Shown here in pieces: positions 35,907-43,903 of a stretch of DNA of 64,000 nucleotides. The translations under genes were made by a program, and so were the position numbers. Source of the DNA: Kangiella taiwanensis (lineage in GTDB: Bacteria; Pseudomonadota; Gammaproteobacteria; Enterobacterales; Kangiellaceae); assembly GCF_020005165.1 (NCBI RefSeq), contig NZ_JAHCLT010000001.1:930001-994000 (forward strand), given 5' to 3'. The notes under the pieces are model-generated. The model was not told where the DNA came from, did no database searches, and saw nothing but the letters and a program-made list of their open reading frames with translations. Each line of letters starts with the position of its first letter. Position 1 is the first letter of the stretch.

Positions 35907-36866
35907 ATGTTATTTGATTTCGACAGTATGAGAACCGTAACCCAAGTCTTTGTATTTTTACTGGCAGGATTATCATTAGCAACCGTGATTGGCTGGGCTT
36001 TATCGCTAGCGAATAAAGAAAAAGACTATACCGAGTTAAAGCAACGCATTAATTCATGGTGGATCATGATTGGTATTTTCGGTTTGGCACTGCTTATGGG
36101 GCCGTTAGTGACGGTCATGCTATTTGCCATGCTGAGTTTTATCGCGCTAAAAGAGTACTTTTCAATGACACCGACGCGTTTGGTGGATCGTAAAGTATTG
36201 TTCTGGGCCTACCTGACCATTCCGCTTCAGTACTACTGGATTGCGACTGGCTGGTACGGCATGTTTATTATTTTTATCCCTGTGTATGCCTTCCTATTTA
36301 TACCGTTCCGCATGGTGCTTGCTGGTGAAACGAAAAACTATTTACGCGCGGTGGGTAATATCCATTGGGGTTTAATGTTAACGGTATTTACTCTAAGCCA
36401 CTTGGCGTATTTGGTGATGTTACCGAGTGAAGGGGAGTACCAGTCGTTAACCATGTCAGGCGACGGAGCAGCGTTACTTCTTTACCTAGTGATGCTGACT
36501 CAGCTAAATGATGTGGCGCAATATGTTTGGGGTAAGATTTTGGGCACAACGCCAATTGCACCGACTATTAGCCCTAACAAAACCCGTGAAGGTTTAATCG
36601 GTGGTGTCATTACCACAGGTGTACTCGCCATGATTTTAGCAGGGTTGTTAACGCCAATGATCTGGTGGCAGGGCCTGTTGGTTGGTTTGGGTATTGGTAT
36701 CGCAGGCTTTATTGGTGACGTATCTCTATCAGCGATTAAACGTGATATTGGTATTAAAGACTCAGGTCAGTTAATCCCTGGTCATGGCGGTATCTTGGAT
36801 CGCCTCGATAGTCTGACGTTTACTGCGCCCTTGTTCTTCCACGTTATGCGCTACTTTTACTTCTAA
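35907..36866 (+). CDS. Phosphatidate cytidylyltransferase family (YnbB/CdsA-like)
   Basis: 319 aa with about eight TM helices. The CdsA signature is complete near residues 275-301: S-x-x-KR-x4-KDSG-x-x-IPGHGG-x-x-DR-x-D. It would make CDP-diacylglycerol from phosphatidate and CTP, the donor for the preceding enzyme. An essential cdsA normally lies beside uppS/dxr, so this is probably a second, specialised copy, like E. coli YnbB next to YnbA. AAGGAG precedes the ATG, 32 nt after the first gene of the set. Confidence 0.87.
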   Translation: MLFDFDSMRTVTQVFVFLLAGLSLATVIGWALSLANKEKDYTELKQRINSWWIMIGIFGLALLMGPLVTVMLFAMLSFIALKEYFSMTPTRLVDRKVLFWAYLTIPLQYYWIATGWYGMFIIFIPVYAFLFIPFRMVLAGETKNYLRAVGNIHWGLMLTVFTLSHLAYLVMLPSEGEYQSLTMSGDGAALLLYLVMLTQLNDVAQYVWGKILGTTPIAPTISPNKTREGLIGGVITTGVLAMILAGLLTPMIWWQGLLVGLGIGIAGFIGDVSLSAIKRDIGIKDSGQLIPGHGGILDRLDSLTFTAPLFFHVMRYFYF

Positions 36867-36879
36867 GGAGGGAATGAGT

Positions 36880-37530
36880 ATGAAGTACATTAACTTAGCA
36901 CTTCGTTGTTTGTTTTTTGCCGTGATCATTAAGCCTATCGTCAAAATCGTTATTGGCTTGCGTTATCAAAATACGCCTATTCTTCCGAAGGATGGGCCTG
37001 CAATTTTGATCGCCAATCATAATAGCCACCTTGATACCATGGTGTTGATTTCATTATTACCACTGAACATATTGCATAAAGTGCAACCAGTAGCCGCTGC
37101 GGATTATTTCTTAAAAAATAAATTTTTGGCGTGGTTTGCCTTAAATATTATCGGTATTTTGCCGATTGAGCGTCAGGGTAAAGATAAAAGCGTTAACCCA
37201 ATTGAGCAGTGCGCGAAAGCACTCGATAGCGGCAAGATCTTAATTTTCTTCCCAGAAGGTTCGCGTGGCGAGCCAGAGAAGATGACCGATTTGAAATATG
37301 GCGTGGTAAAGCTGGCTGAGCGCTGTCCTAAAGTGCCACTTTACCCAATTTATATGCACGGCCTAGGAAAGACTTTGCCCAAAGGCGATGCACTATTTGT
37401 ACCATTCTTTTGTGATGTAGTGTTTTCTGAACCTTTGAGCTATGAAGCTCAGGGTGATGGCTTTTACGAGACAGTAAAAGCACGGTTTGTTGGAATGCAG
37501 GAGTCGGTAAAGTTGCCAAAGTGGGATTGA
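36880..37530 (+). CDS. 1-acyl-sn-glycerol-3-phosphate acyltransferase family (PlsC-like)
   Basis: 216 aa from the ATG at 36880 (AGGAGG 8 nt upstream; the ATG at 36874 is too close to it). The acyltransferase motif I is NHNSHLD (H47, D52) and motif III is FFPEGSRGEP, with a PLYPIYMHG block IV. One N-terminal hydrophobic helix anchors it. It would supply phosphatidate or acylate a related lysolipid for the neighbouring CdsA-like enzyme. Third gene of the set; 13 nt after the second. Confidence 0.88.
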   Translation: MKYINLALRCLFFAVIIKPIVKIVIGLRYQNTPILPKDGPAILIANHNSHLDTMVLISLLPLNILHKVQPVAAADYFLKNKFLAWFALNIIGILPIERQGKDKSVNPIEQCAKALDSGKILIFFPEGSRGEPEKMTDLKYGVVKLAERCPKVPLYPIYMHGLGKTLPKGDALFVPFFCDVVFSEPLSYEAQGDGFYETVKARFVGMQESVKLPKWD

Positions 37531-37532
37531 TC

Positions 37533-38087
37533 ATGAATGCTTCGCTCAAGAAATATAGTTCGTCAATTTGGGGATTTTCTGAAGCAACATTGTTCTTCAT
37601 TTTACCTGACGTGTTATTAAGCTATTTCGCTTTAGAGCGAAAAGCAAAGTTATTGCCCCTTATCGCTTGGGCCTTATTAGGAGCTCTTGTTGGTGGAGTT
37701 ATCATGTTCACATGGGGAGTGATGTCGCCTAAAACCAGTTGGAGCTGGGTCGAGGCCGTACCAGCAATAAATACTGATCTCATGGACACGGTTGCGAAGC
37801 AGCTCGAAGACAAGGGAGCTTTGGCAATTATTCTAGGGCCATTTCAAGGGTTGCCTTACAAGGCGTATTCCGTACAAGCTGCAAGCGCTGATATCGGTTT
37901 GATTCTTTTTATAGCAGTCTCTGTTGTGGCGAGATTTATACGCTTTTTACTCATCGCGTACATTGCTAGAGCGGCTAGCGTTTTACTCATGTCGAGAATT
38001 CAAATGAGCAAACGGGGAGTCACGGTGGTTTGGTTAATCACTTGGATTACCGTGTATACATCTTACTTTTATTATTTCCCTTCATAA
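37533..38087 (+). CDS. Multi-pass membrane protein, possibly DedA/VTT-like
   Basis: 184 aa from the ATG at 37533, 2 nt after the acyltransferase stop. Four or five hydrophobic segments are visible (FFILPDVLLSYFAL, LIAWALLGALVGGVIMF, IGLILFIAVSVVARFIRFLL, VVWLITWITVYTSYFYY). The opening GFSEATLFFILPDVLLS and the FQGLPYKAYSVQAA motif recall the VTT/DedA and YqaA families, which include phospholipid scramblases, but I am not certain. Its place at the end of a phospholipid-synthesis set fits lipid handling. Function not established. Confidence 0.65.
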   Translation: MNASLKKYSSSIWGFSEATLFFILPDVLLSYFALERKAKLLPLIAWALLGALVGGVIMFTWGVMSPKTSWSWVEAVPAINTDLMDTVAKQLEDKGALAIILGPFQGLPYKAYSVQAASADIGLILFIAVSVVARFIRFLLIAYIARAASVLLMSRIQMSKRGVTVVWLITWITVYTSYFYYFPS

Positions 38088-38139
38088 AAAGGGCTCGGGT
38101 AATTGAGGCGGCGTGCCCTAGGGACACACCGAAAAGTAC

Positions 38140-38550
38140 TTAAAGGATTAATGCTAAGAGTGCACAAACCGCTAATGCGATACCGAGAGGGATCTGGATA
38201 GAGGTTAATTTCCGTGCTGCTTGAGCGCCTTTTTCTTGGGCGGTTTCATTTTTTGACAATAACTTTTCCGACAGCAATCCGTAAGAAAGAATAAAGCCGA
38301 CTAGAATCATTAGGATTTGCGTGATAAGGCTAAACAGCCCTGCTGTAAATTGGATGCGCGCGCTCAAATGAGGCAAGCTGTGGAACAAGAAGTAATACAG
38401 CCCTAAAACCAATAAAATAACGCCGATGATGCCCTGGTAAGGCGCTAGCTTTTTTAGAGCATTACCTGCGTCTTGTGACTTTTGCGCGATAAGGCTAGAT
38501 GCTGCCAGTAAGCCGCCGATTATGGCAAGTATAGGTATGAGAATGTCCAT
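38140..38550 (-). CDS. Small four-helix membrane protein, hypothetical
   Basis: 136 aa from the ATG at 38550, which has AAGGA 7 nt upstream; the frame extends ten codons further without a good site. Four TM helices are evident (IPILAIIGGLLAASSLI, YQGIIGVILLVLGLYYF, LFSLITQILMILVGFIL, IPLGIALAVCALLALIL). I do not recognise a named family. It is convergent with the membrane-lipid set and upstream of nothing on its own strand until the segment ends. Function unknown. Confidence 0.65.
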   Translation of the reverse strand: MDILIPILAIIGGLLAASSLIAQKSQDAGNALKKLAPYQGIIGVILLVLGLYYFLFHSLPHLSARIQFTAGLFSLITQILMILVGFILSYGLLSEKLLSKNETAQEKGAQAARKLTSIQIPLGIALAVCALLALIL

Positions 38551-38624
38551 CTTTGAGTCCTTTTTTAGAATGAGTTGCATAAAGATTAGCGCAAGTCATT
38601 GAACTCAAATAGGTTTTTTGTAGT

Positions 38625-38661
38625 AAAAGGTGAGCCAATTCACACTCAGTGGAACTGGCTC
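38625..38661 (-). terminator. folD terminator
   Basis: Minus-strand stem of 9 bp with one wobble (38653-38661 with 38632-38640) and a 12-nt loop, followed by CACCTTTTACTAC. It lies 13 nt after the folD stop; strength is moderate. Confidence 0.5.
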
Positions 38662-38673
38662 GACCAGAAAGGT

Positions 38674-39528
38674 TTAGTCGTGCAGGTGCTCGCAGGCAAA
38701 CAGGGTGTTGCTCATCAACATCGCGACAGTCATCGGGCCTACACCGCCTGGAACGGGTGTAATCCATGAGGCGCGCTCTTTAGCAACGTCAAACTCAACA
38801 TCACCAGCCAGTTTGCCACTTTCAAGACGGTTAATACCCACATCAATCACGATGGCGCCCGGCTTGATCCAGTCGCCTTTGACCATGTTAGGAATGCCTA
38901 CGCCAACCACCACAATATCTGCTTCCGACACTTTTTTCGCTAAGTCTTTGGTTTTACTGTGAGTAAAGGTCACTGTGCAGCGCTCCATCAGTAACTCTAA
39001 ACCCATAGGACGGCCCACAATGTTGGATACACCAACGACTACAGCGTCTTTGCCGATAAGGTCGATGCCGGTTTCTTTTAACATCACCATTACACCGTAA
39101 GGCGTACAAGGACGCATGGTTGGCATTTTCTGCGCTAAACGGCCCATATTGTAAGGGTGGAAGCCGTCGACATCCTTATCAGCCTTAATGCGCTCTAGAA
39201 TGACGTTCGAATCCAAGTGCTCCGGAAGCGGTAACTGAACTAAAATACCGTCAATCGCAGGGTCATCATTAAGCAAATCGATCTGTTCAAGAAGCGCCTC
39301 CTGTGTGGTGTCATCTTCCATCACAATTTTGCGTGAAATGAAGCCAACCTTTTCACAAGCTTCGACCTTTTTGTTAACATAGATTTGAGACGCGGGATCC
39401 ACTCCAACAAGGATCACCGCTAGACCCGGCGCACGGAGGCCTTTGTCTAGGCGAGCCTTTACTTTTAGGGCTAATTCGTCTTTAACTTTGGCTGAGATGG
39501 CTTTGCCATCAAGGATTTGAGCAGTCAT
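38674..39528 (-). CDS. folD: Methylenetetrahydrofolate dehydrogenase/cyclohydrolase FolD
   Basis: 284 aa from the ATG at 39528 ([12 protein letters not shown], matching the family start). Bifunctional: oxidises 5,10-methylene-THF with NADP+ and hydrolyses 5,10-methenyl-THF to 10-formyl-THF. The catalytic Lys is in [14 protein letters not shown]; the Rossmann region has [18 protein letters not shown], where Ser/Asn and Arg suit NADP; the C-terminal [16 protein letters not shown] is the second signature. The length equals E. coli FolD (288). It stands divergent from the tRNA operon, in the conserved gammaproteobacterial neighbourhood. Confidence 0.96.
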   Translation of the reverse strand: MTAQILDGKAISAKVKDELALKVKARLDKGLRAPGLAVILVGVDPASQIYVNKKVEACEKVGFISRKIVMEDDTTQEALLEQIDLLNDDPAIDGILVQLPLPEHLDSNVILERIKADKDVDGFHPYNMGRLAQKMPTMRPCTPYGVMVMLKETGIDLIGKDAVVVGVSNIVGRPMGLELLMERCTVTFTHSKTKDLAKKVSEADIVVVGVGIPNMVKGDWIKPGAIVIDVGINRLESGKLAGDVEFDVAKERASWITPVPGGVGPMTVAMLMSNTLFACEHLHD

Positions 39529-39639
39529 GCAGATTAAATTCAAATGATTGTTTGAAAGGCGCTATTGTCGCAATATTGAGCAACTTACTCAATGCTTTTA
39601 TAAGCAATGAAGAAAATAGAAAAAAAGCGACAAAAAGTG

Positions 39640-39668
39640 TTGACGGGTATGGGGGAAATCAGTAATAT
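39640..39668 (+). promoter_or_regulatory. Promoter of the tRNA-Pro/Arg/His/Leu operon
   Basis: TTGACG (39640-39645), exactly 17 nt, TAATAT (39663-39668), then a GC-rich discriminator GCGCG. This is the pattern of strong, stringently controlled stable-RNA promoters. It stands 37 nt before the tRNA-Pro gene. Confidence 0.8.
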
Positions 39669-39705
39669 GCGCGTCTCGCAGGGGCAAGCCCCTTGAGACA
39701 AAAAT

Positions 39706-39782
39706 CGGAGATTAGCGCAGTCTGGTAGCGCGCCTGCTTTGGGTGCAGGATGTCGGGGGTTCAAATCCCTCATCTCCGACCA
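39706..39782 (+). tRNA. tRNA-Pro(TGG)
   Basis: 77 nt, acceptor CGGAGAT paired with ATCTCCG, D-arm, anticodon loop TTTGGGT (anticodon TGG), T-arm with GGTTCAAATCC and encoded CCA. The A discriminator fits proline. Confidence 0.96.
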
Positions 39783-39815
39783 ATTTATTTCTCGCCTCGA
39801 CGTCAGGATAAACAT

Positions 39816-39892
<77 letters not shown>

Positions 39893-39941
39893 TTGCTTTA
39901 AGCTGAAATGGGCGGCCGAATCGAGGAGAGTAGAGGTTGAT

Positions 39942-40018
39942 GGTGGGCGTAGCTCAGTTGGTAGAGCCCCGGATTGTGATTCCGGTTGTCGTGGGTTCAA
40001 ATCCCATCGTCCACCCCA
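39942..40018 (+). tRNA. tRNA-His(GTG)
   Basis: Starts with the extra G-1 at 39942, opposite discriminator C, as required for histidine identity. Anticodon loop TTGTGAT (GTG); encoded CCA. Very like the E. coli tRNA-His. Confidence 0.96.
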
Positions 40019-40096
40019 GATTCTTGTAAACCAGCATTTACGCTGAGCAGGAATTACAATATGGTTCGATGAGGGCTCAGGGCCCGCAGTCAAAAC

Positions 40097-40181
40097 GCGA
40101 AAGTGGTGGAATTGGTAGACACGCTGGATTTAGGTTCCAGTGCCGCGAGGCGTGAGAGTTCGAGTCTCTCCTTTCGCACCA
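40097..40181 (+). tRNA. tRNA-Leu(TAG)
   Basis: 85 nt with a long variable arm (TGCCGCGAGGCGTG), anticodon loop TTTAGGT (TAG), GAGTTCGAGTCTC T-arm and encoded CCA; a class II tRNA. Last of the four-tRNA cluster. Confidence 0.96.
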
Positions 40182-40216
40182 TCTTTATCTCAGTCTATAA
40201 AGGTTGGTAAAGATGG
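40179..40216 (+). other. Hairpin at the 3' end of the tRNA-Leu gene
   Basis: Nine-bp perfect arms (40179-40187 and 40208-40216) with a 20-nt loop; the left arm contains the CCA end. No T-run follows. It may be a processing signal or a weak terminator between the tRNAs and tig. Confidence 0.35.
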
Positions 40217-40295
40217 CTCCTCCCTAACAGTCTTCATCTGAAAACCTGGTCATTAATTACTAGCTATTATTAAATAGCCTATCGGAGATCAGCGA

Positions 40296-41588
40296 ATGCA
40301 AGTTTCAGTTGAAGCCAGCAACGGTTTAGAAAGAAAATTAGTTATCGATGTACCTGCCGAGAATATTGACGGCGCGGTACAAAAACGCCTTCAGGAAATG
40401 ACACGTACCGTTAAGATGAACGGTTTCCGTCCAGGCAAAGTCCCTTTTAAAGTCGTTAAAAAGCGTTATGGCAATGCCGTTCGTCAAGAAGTTCTTGGTG
40501 AAGTTATGCAACGCCACTACTTTGAAGCGATTCAAAAAGAAGAGTTAACACCTGCCGGCTATCCTCAGCTTGAGTTAATCGACAATAAAGATGGCGAAAA
40601 CTTAAAGTTCTCGGCAACTTTTGAAGTGTACCCAGAAGTCGAAGTTGCGGATTTATCAGATTTAGAAATCGAAAAGCCAACATCTGACGTCTCAGACGAT
40701 GATTTGTCTAAGATGATGGATACGCTACGTGAACAGCGTGCATCTTGGGTTGAAGTCAAGCGTAAAGCAAAAGAGGGTGACCAGGTTGTTATCGACTTTA
40801 AAGGCTTTATGGATGGCGAAGCATTCCAAGGTGGTGAAGCGAAAGAATTCCCGTTGGAAATTGGCGCTGGCAACATGATTCCAGGTTTTGAAGACCAGCT
40901 AGTAGGCGCTTCAGCTGGTAGCGACGTTGAAGTCAAAGTGACCTTCCCTGAAGACTATCACGTTGAAGATTTGAAAGGTAAAGAAGCAACTTTCGAAACT
41001 CACGTGCACGTAGTAAACAAGAAAGAATTACCAACGGTTACTGAGTTAGCTGAACAGTTAGGTGCTGACGACCTAGCAGCTTTGAAAGATGACGTTAAGA
41101 AAAACATGGAGCGTGAGCTTCGTAACGCTATCAAGTCACGCGTTAAAGGCGCAGTGATGGACAAACTGATTGAAAAGCATGAATTCGATATGCCAAAAGC
41201 GATGGTTGATCAAGAAATCGACCGTATGCGTCAAGAAATGGCACAGCGTATGAATGCACCTAAAGATCAAACGCCTGATCTTCCTGCTGACCTGTTTGAA
41301 GAGCAAGCCACTCGTCGTGTAAAACTTGGTTTAGTGGTTGCTGAAATCATTAAATCAGAAGAGCTTAAAGCTGATGAAGCGAAAGTTCGTGAGCAAGTTG
41401 AAGATTTGGCTTCGGTTTATGAAGAGCCACAAGAAGTGATTGACTGGTACTATGGCGACCCTCAGCGTTTACGTGAAGTTGAGTCATTAGTATTAGAAGA
41501 TACTGTGGTTGACTTGGTGCTAGAAAAAGCTAAAGTAACCGAGAAAGCCGTTAAGTTTGACGAGATGCTAAACACTAATAAACAGTAA
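40296..41588 (+). CDS. tig: Trigger factor
   Basis: 430 aa ribosome-bound chaperone and peptidyl-prolyl isomerase for nascent chains. The ribosome-docking signature GFRPGKVP is in the N-terminal domain (about 44-51); the FKBP domain (about 150-245) has GDQVVIDFKGFMDGEAF and IPGFEDQLVGA; the long C-terminal helical arms follow. The length equals E. coli (432). GGAG precedes the ATG. Order tig-clpP-clpX-lon-hupB is conserved. A strong terminator separates it from clpP. Confidence 0.97.
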   Translation: MQVSVEASNGLERKLVIDVPAENIDGAVQKRLQEMTRTVKMNGFRPGKVPFKVVKKRYGNAVRQEVLGEVMQRHYFEAIQKEELTPAGYPQLELIDNKDGENLKFSATFEVYPEVEVADLSDLEIEKPTSDVSDDDLSKMMDTLREQRASWVEVKRKAKEGDQVVIDFKGFMDGEAFQGGEAKEFPLEIGAGNMIPGFEDQLVGASAGSDVEVKVTFPEDYHVEDLKGKEATFETHVHVVNKKELPTVTELAEQLGADDLAALKDDVKKNMERELRNAIKSRVKGAVMDKLIEKHEFDMPKAMVDQEIDRMRQEMAQRMNAPKDQTPDLPADLFEEQATRRVKLGLVVAEIIKSEELKADEAKVREQVEDLASVYEEPQEVIDWYYGDPQRLREVESLVLEDTVVDLVLEKAKVTEKAVKFDEMLNTNKQ

Positions 41589-41612
41589 GTAGCATCAGTC
41601 ACAGAGTTCATT

Positions 41613-41645
41613 AGAAGCGGATTTTATCCGCTTCTTTTGTTTTTA
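41613..41645 (+). terminator. tig terminator
   Basis: Arms 41613-41622 and 41626-41635 pair over 10 bp with a 3-nt loop, tail TTTGTTTTT. It ends only 12 nt before the clpP start codon, so it may act as partial read-through control. Confidence 0.85.
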
Positions 41646-41656
41646 GATTAAGGAAT

Positions 41657-42277
41657 ATGTCGATAATGAGCAAAATTGATCAACCCATCAGCAATGCTTT
41701 AATTCCAATGGTCGTGGAGCAAACGTCTCGAGGCGAGCGTTCTTACGACATATATTCGCGCTTGTTAAAAGAGCGTGTCATTTTCTGTGTTGGCCCTGTA
41801 GAAGACAATATGGCTAACTCTATTGTGGCTCAAATGCTGTTTTTAGAGTCAGACAATCCTGATAAAGACATCTATTTGTACATTAATTCACCAGGCGGTG
41901 TTGTCACTGCAGGTATGGGTATCTACGATACGATGCAGTTTATACGTCCGGACGTTTCAACGGTCTGTGTTGGACAAGCAGCGAGCATGGGTGCTTTGTT
42001 GTTGGCTGGCGGCGCCGCTGGCAAACGTCATTGTCTACCTAACTCTCGCATGATGATTCACCAGCCACTGGGTGGCTTCCAAGGTCAAGCGTCTGACATC
42101 GCAATTCATGCACAAGAAATTTACGAAATGAAAAAGCGCTTGAATGGCATTTTGGCGCACCACTGTGATAAGCCAATTGAACAAGTAGAGAAAGATACTG
42201 ATCGTGATAATTTCTTGTCTGCTGAAGAAGCGGTGGATTACGGATTAGTCGATTCTATTATCAATTCTAGAAAGTAA
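41657..42277 (+). CDS. clpP: ATP-dependent Clp protease proteolytic subunit
   Basis: 206 aa serine peptidase forming the two-ring tetradecamer that degrades substrates unfolded by ClpX or ClpA. Triad S110 (GQAASMG), H135 (MMIHQPLGG) and D184, with the same spacing as E. coli S97/H122/D171. A short N-terminal propeptide is expected. Two start codons are possible, ATG 41657 and ATG 41666; AAGGA lies 2 nt before the first and 11 before the second, so the start is not settled. A terminator follows, so clpX is not simply co-transcribed. Confidence 0.97.
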   Translation: MSIMSKIDQPISNALIPMVVEQTSRGERSYDIYSRLLKERVIFCVGPVEDNMANSIVAQMLFLESDNPDKDIYLYINSPGGVVTAGMGIYDTMQFIRPDVSTVCVGQAASMGALLLAGGAAGKRHCLPNSRMMIHQPLGGFQGQASDIAIHAQEIYEMKKRLNGILAHHCDKPIEQVEKDTDRDNFLSAEEAVDYGLVDSIINSRK

Positions 42278-42309
42278 TATTTCCTGAGTTAACCGCTGAA
42301 AATCGCTGT

Positions 42310-42340
42310 AAAAAGCCCACGCCGTGGGCTTTTTGCTTTT
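42310..42340 (+). terminator. clpP terminator
   Basis: Perfect stem of 11 bp including the A/T flanks (42310-42320 and 42324-42334), loop of 3 nt, then more T. It separates clpP from clpX. Confidence 0.92.
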
Positions 42341-42423
42341 GTTGCTGGGATTTATTTGGTACTGTTAAGTTATGACGATGAGGAAATTAAGGCATTGAAG
42401 CCAGATTCAGTACCTCAGACGTA

Positions 42424-42451
42424 CTTGAAAAATCCAGATTCAGCCTTATTT
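42424..42451 (+). promoter_or_regulatory. Possible sigma32 (heat-shock) promoter of clpX
   Basis: CTTGAAA (42424-42430) equals the sigma32 -35 consensus; after 13 nt comes CCTTATTT (42444-42451), 6 of 8 bases of the -10 consensus CCCCATNT. It lies about 100 nt before clpX and after the clpP terminator. Predicted only. Confidence 0.45.
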
Positions 42452-42558
42452 CTCTTTTGTGGAAGAGCCGCTTTGATAGAGCCTGTTTTATAGAGATAGG
42501 TGATAAGCACTAAATAAAGCCCCCGCTATAAACCTATGGCGCATGCTTGAGGTAGAAA

Positions 42559-43827
42559 ATGAGTAACGAGAACTCCGACGATAAAACACTCTATTGTTCA
42601 TTTTGTGGTAAGAGTCAGCATGAAGTTAAAAAGCTGATCGCAGGACCACGTGTATTTATTTGTAATGAATGCGTGGATCTCTGCAACGACATTATTATTG
42701 AAGAAATCCAAGAAATTGCCTCTAAAGAAGCAAAAGATAAACTCCCAAAACCCAAAGAAATTGCAGAATTCTTAGAGCAATACGTTATTGGGCAAGAAGA
42801 TGCCAAGAAAGTATTGTCAGTAGCGGTATATAACCACTACAAACGATTAGAACACGAACCGCACTCCAGTGAGCATCAAGACGTTGAGTTGGGTAAAAGT
42901 AATATTCTTCTGATTGGCCCAACTGGTAGCGGTAAAACCTTACTTGCCGAAACTTTAGCACGCATGCTTGATGTTCCTTTCACCATGGCTGACGCGACAA
43001 CGTTAACCGAAGCCGGTTATGTTGGTGAAGATGTTGAAAACATCATCCAGAAGTTATTGCAGAAGTGCGATTACGACGTTGAAAAAGCAGAGCGTGGTAT
43101 CGTTTACATCGATGAAATCGATAAAATTTCACGTAAGTCTGATAACCCTTCTATTACCCGTGATGTATCAGGTGAAGGTGTTCAACAGGCATTATTGAAG
43201 CTGATCGAAGGTACCGTAGCGTCTGTTCCTCCTCAAGGAGGGCGTAAACACCCACAACAAGAGTTCCTACAGGTCAATACAGGTAGCATCTTATTTGTCT
43301 GTGGTGGTGCTTTCGCAGGTCTTGAAAAAGTCATTCAAGAGCGTACAGAAAAAGGTGGTATAGGTTTCGGTGCAGACGTTAAAGAAGTTAACGACAGCAT
43401 AAAAGTTGGCGAGATGCTACAGAAAGTAGAGCCAGATGACCTAGTGAAGTTTGGTTTAATCCCAGAGTTTATAGGTCGTCTGCCAATTGTGACGACTCTA
43501 AAAGAGTTGGATGAAACAGCACTGGTACGTATTTTGACTGAGCCGAAAAATGCACTGACAAAACAGTACAGTAAGCTGTTCTCGCTCGAGGATGTTGACT
43601 TAGAGTTCCGTAAAGACGCCTTAACGGCTATTGCGCACAAAGCAATGGCTCGCCGTACCGGTGCTCGAGGTTTGCGTTCAATCCTTGAAGAAATTCTATT
43701 AGACACCATGTATAACTTACCTTCGCTAGAAGGTGTGAGCAAAGTATGTATTGATGGTGCAGTGGTGAAAGGCGAAGCTGAGCCTTTATTGATTTACGAT
43801 AATCAATCAAAAGCTGCATCAGAGTAA
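42559..43827 (+). CDS. clpX: ATP-dependent Clp protease ATP-binding subunit ClpX
   Basis: 422 aa AAA+ unfoldase that recognises tagged substrates and feeds ClpP. Zinc-binding domain with C13, C16, C35 and C38; Walker A GPTGSGKT (near 121-128); Walker B VYIDEIDK; pore loop YVGEDVE; ClpP-binding loop IGFGADV in the IGF position; sensor 2 in [10 protein letters not shown]. The length agrees with E. coli (424). It follows clpP after 281 nt that include a terminator and a sigma32-like site, and precedes lon by 76 nt. Confidence 0.98.
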   Translation: MSNENSDDKTLYCSFCGKSQHEVKKLIAGPRVFICNECVDLCNDIIIEEIQEIASKEAKDKLPKPKEIAEFLEQYVIGQEDAKKVLSVAVYNHYKRLEHEPHSSEHQDVELGKSNILLIGPTGSGKTLLAETLARMLDVPFTMADATTLTEAGYVGEDVENIIQKLLQKCDYDVEKAERGIVYIDEIDKISRKSDNPSITRDVSGEGVQQALLKLIEGTVASVPPQGGRKHPQQEFLQVNTGSILFVCGGAFAGLEKVIQERTEKGGIGFGADVKEVNDSIKVGEMLQKVEPDDLVKFGLIPEFIGRLPIVTTLKELDETALVRILTEPKNALTKQYSKLFSLEDVDLEFRKDALTAIAHKAMARRTGARGLRSILEEILLDTMYNLPSLEGVSKVCIDGAVVKGEAEPLLIYDNQSKAASE

Positions 43828-43838
43828 TAAATACGATT

Positions 43839-43863
43839 GACTGCGCCATATTTGCGCGCAGTC
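43839..43863 (+). other. Hairpin between clpX and lon
   Basis: Arms 43839-43846 and 43856-43863 pair over 8 bp with a 9-nt loop. No T-run follows, so it is not a clear terminator; it may stabilise or separate the clpX and lon messages. Confidence 0.4.
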
Positions 43864-43903
43864 ATGTCCCACTGATTGATACAATCCCAGGAAAATTGAA
43901 TTC

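Noticed and set aside
38087-38140. Terminator between the convergent membrane-protein genes
   Set aside because: Only 5-bp GGGC/GCCC pairing around 38091-38120 and no T-run, too weak to call.
42479-42494. Sigma70 promoter TTGATA...TATAGA before clpX
   Set aside because: The spacer is only 10 nt.
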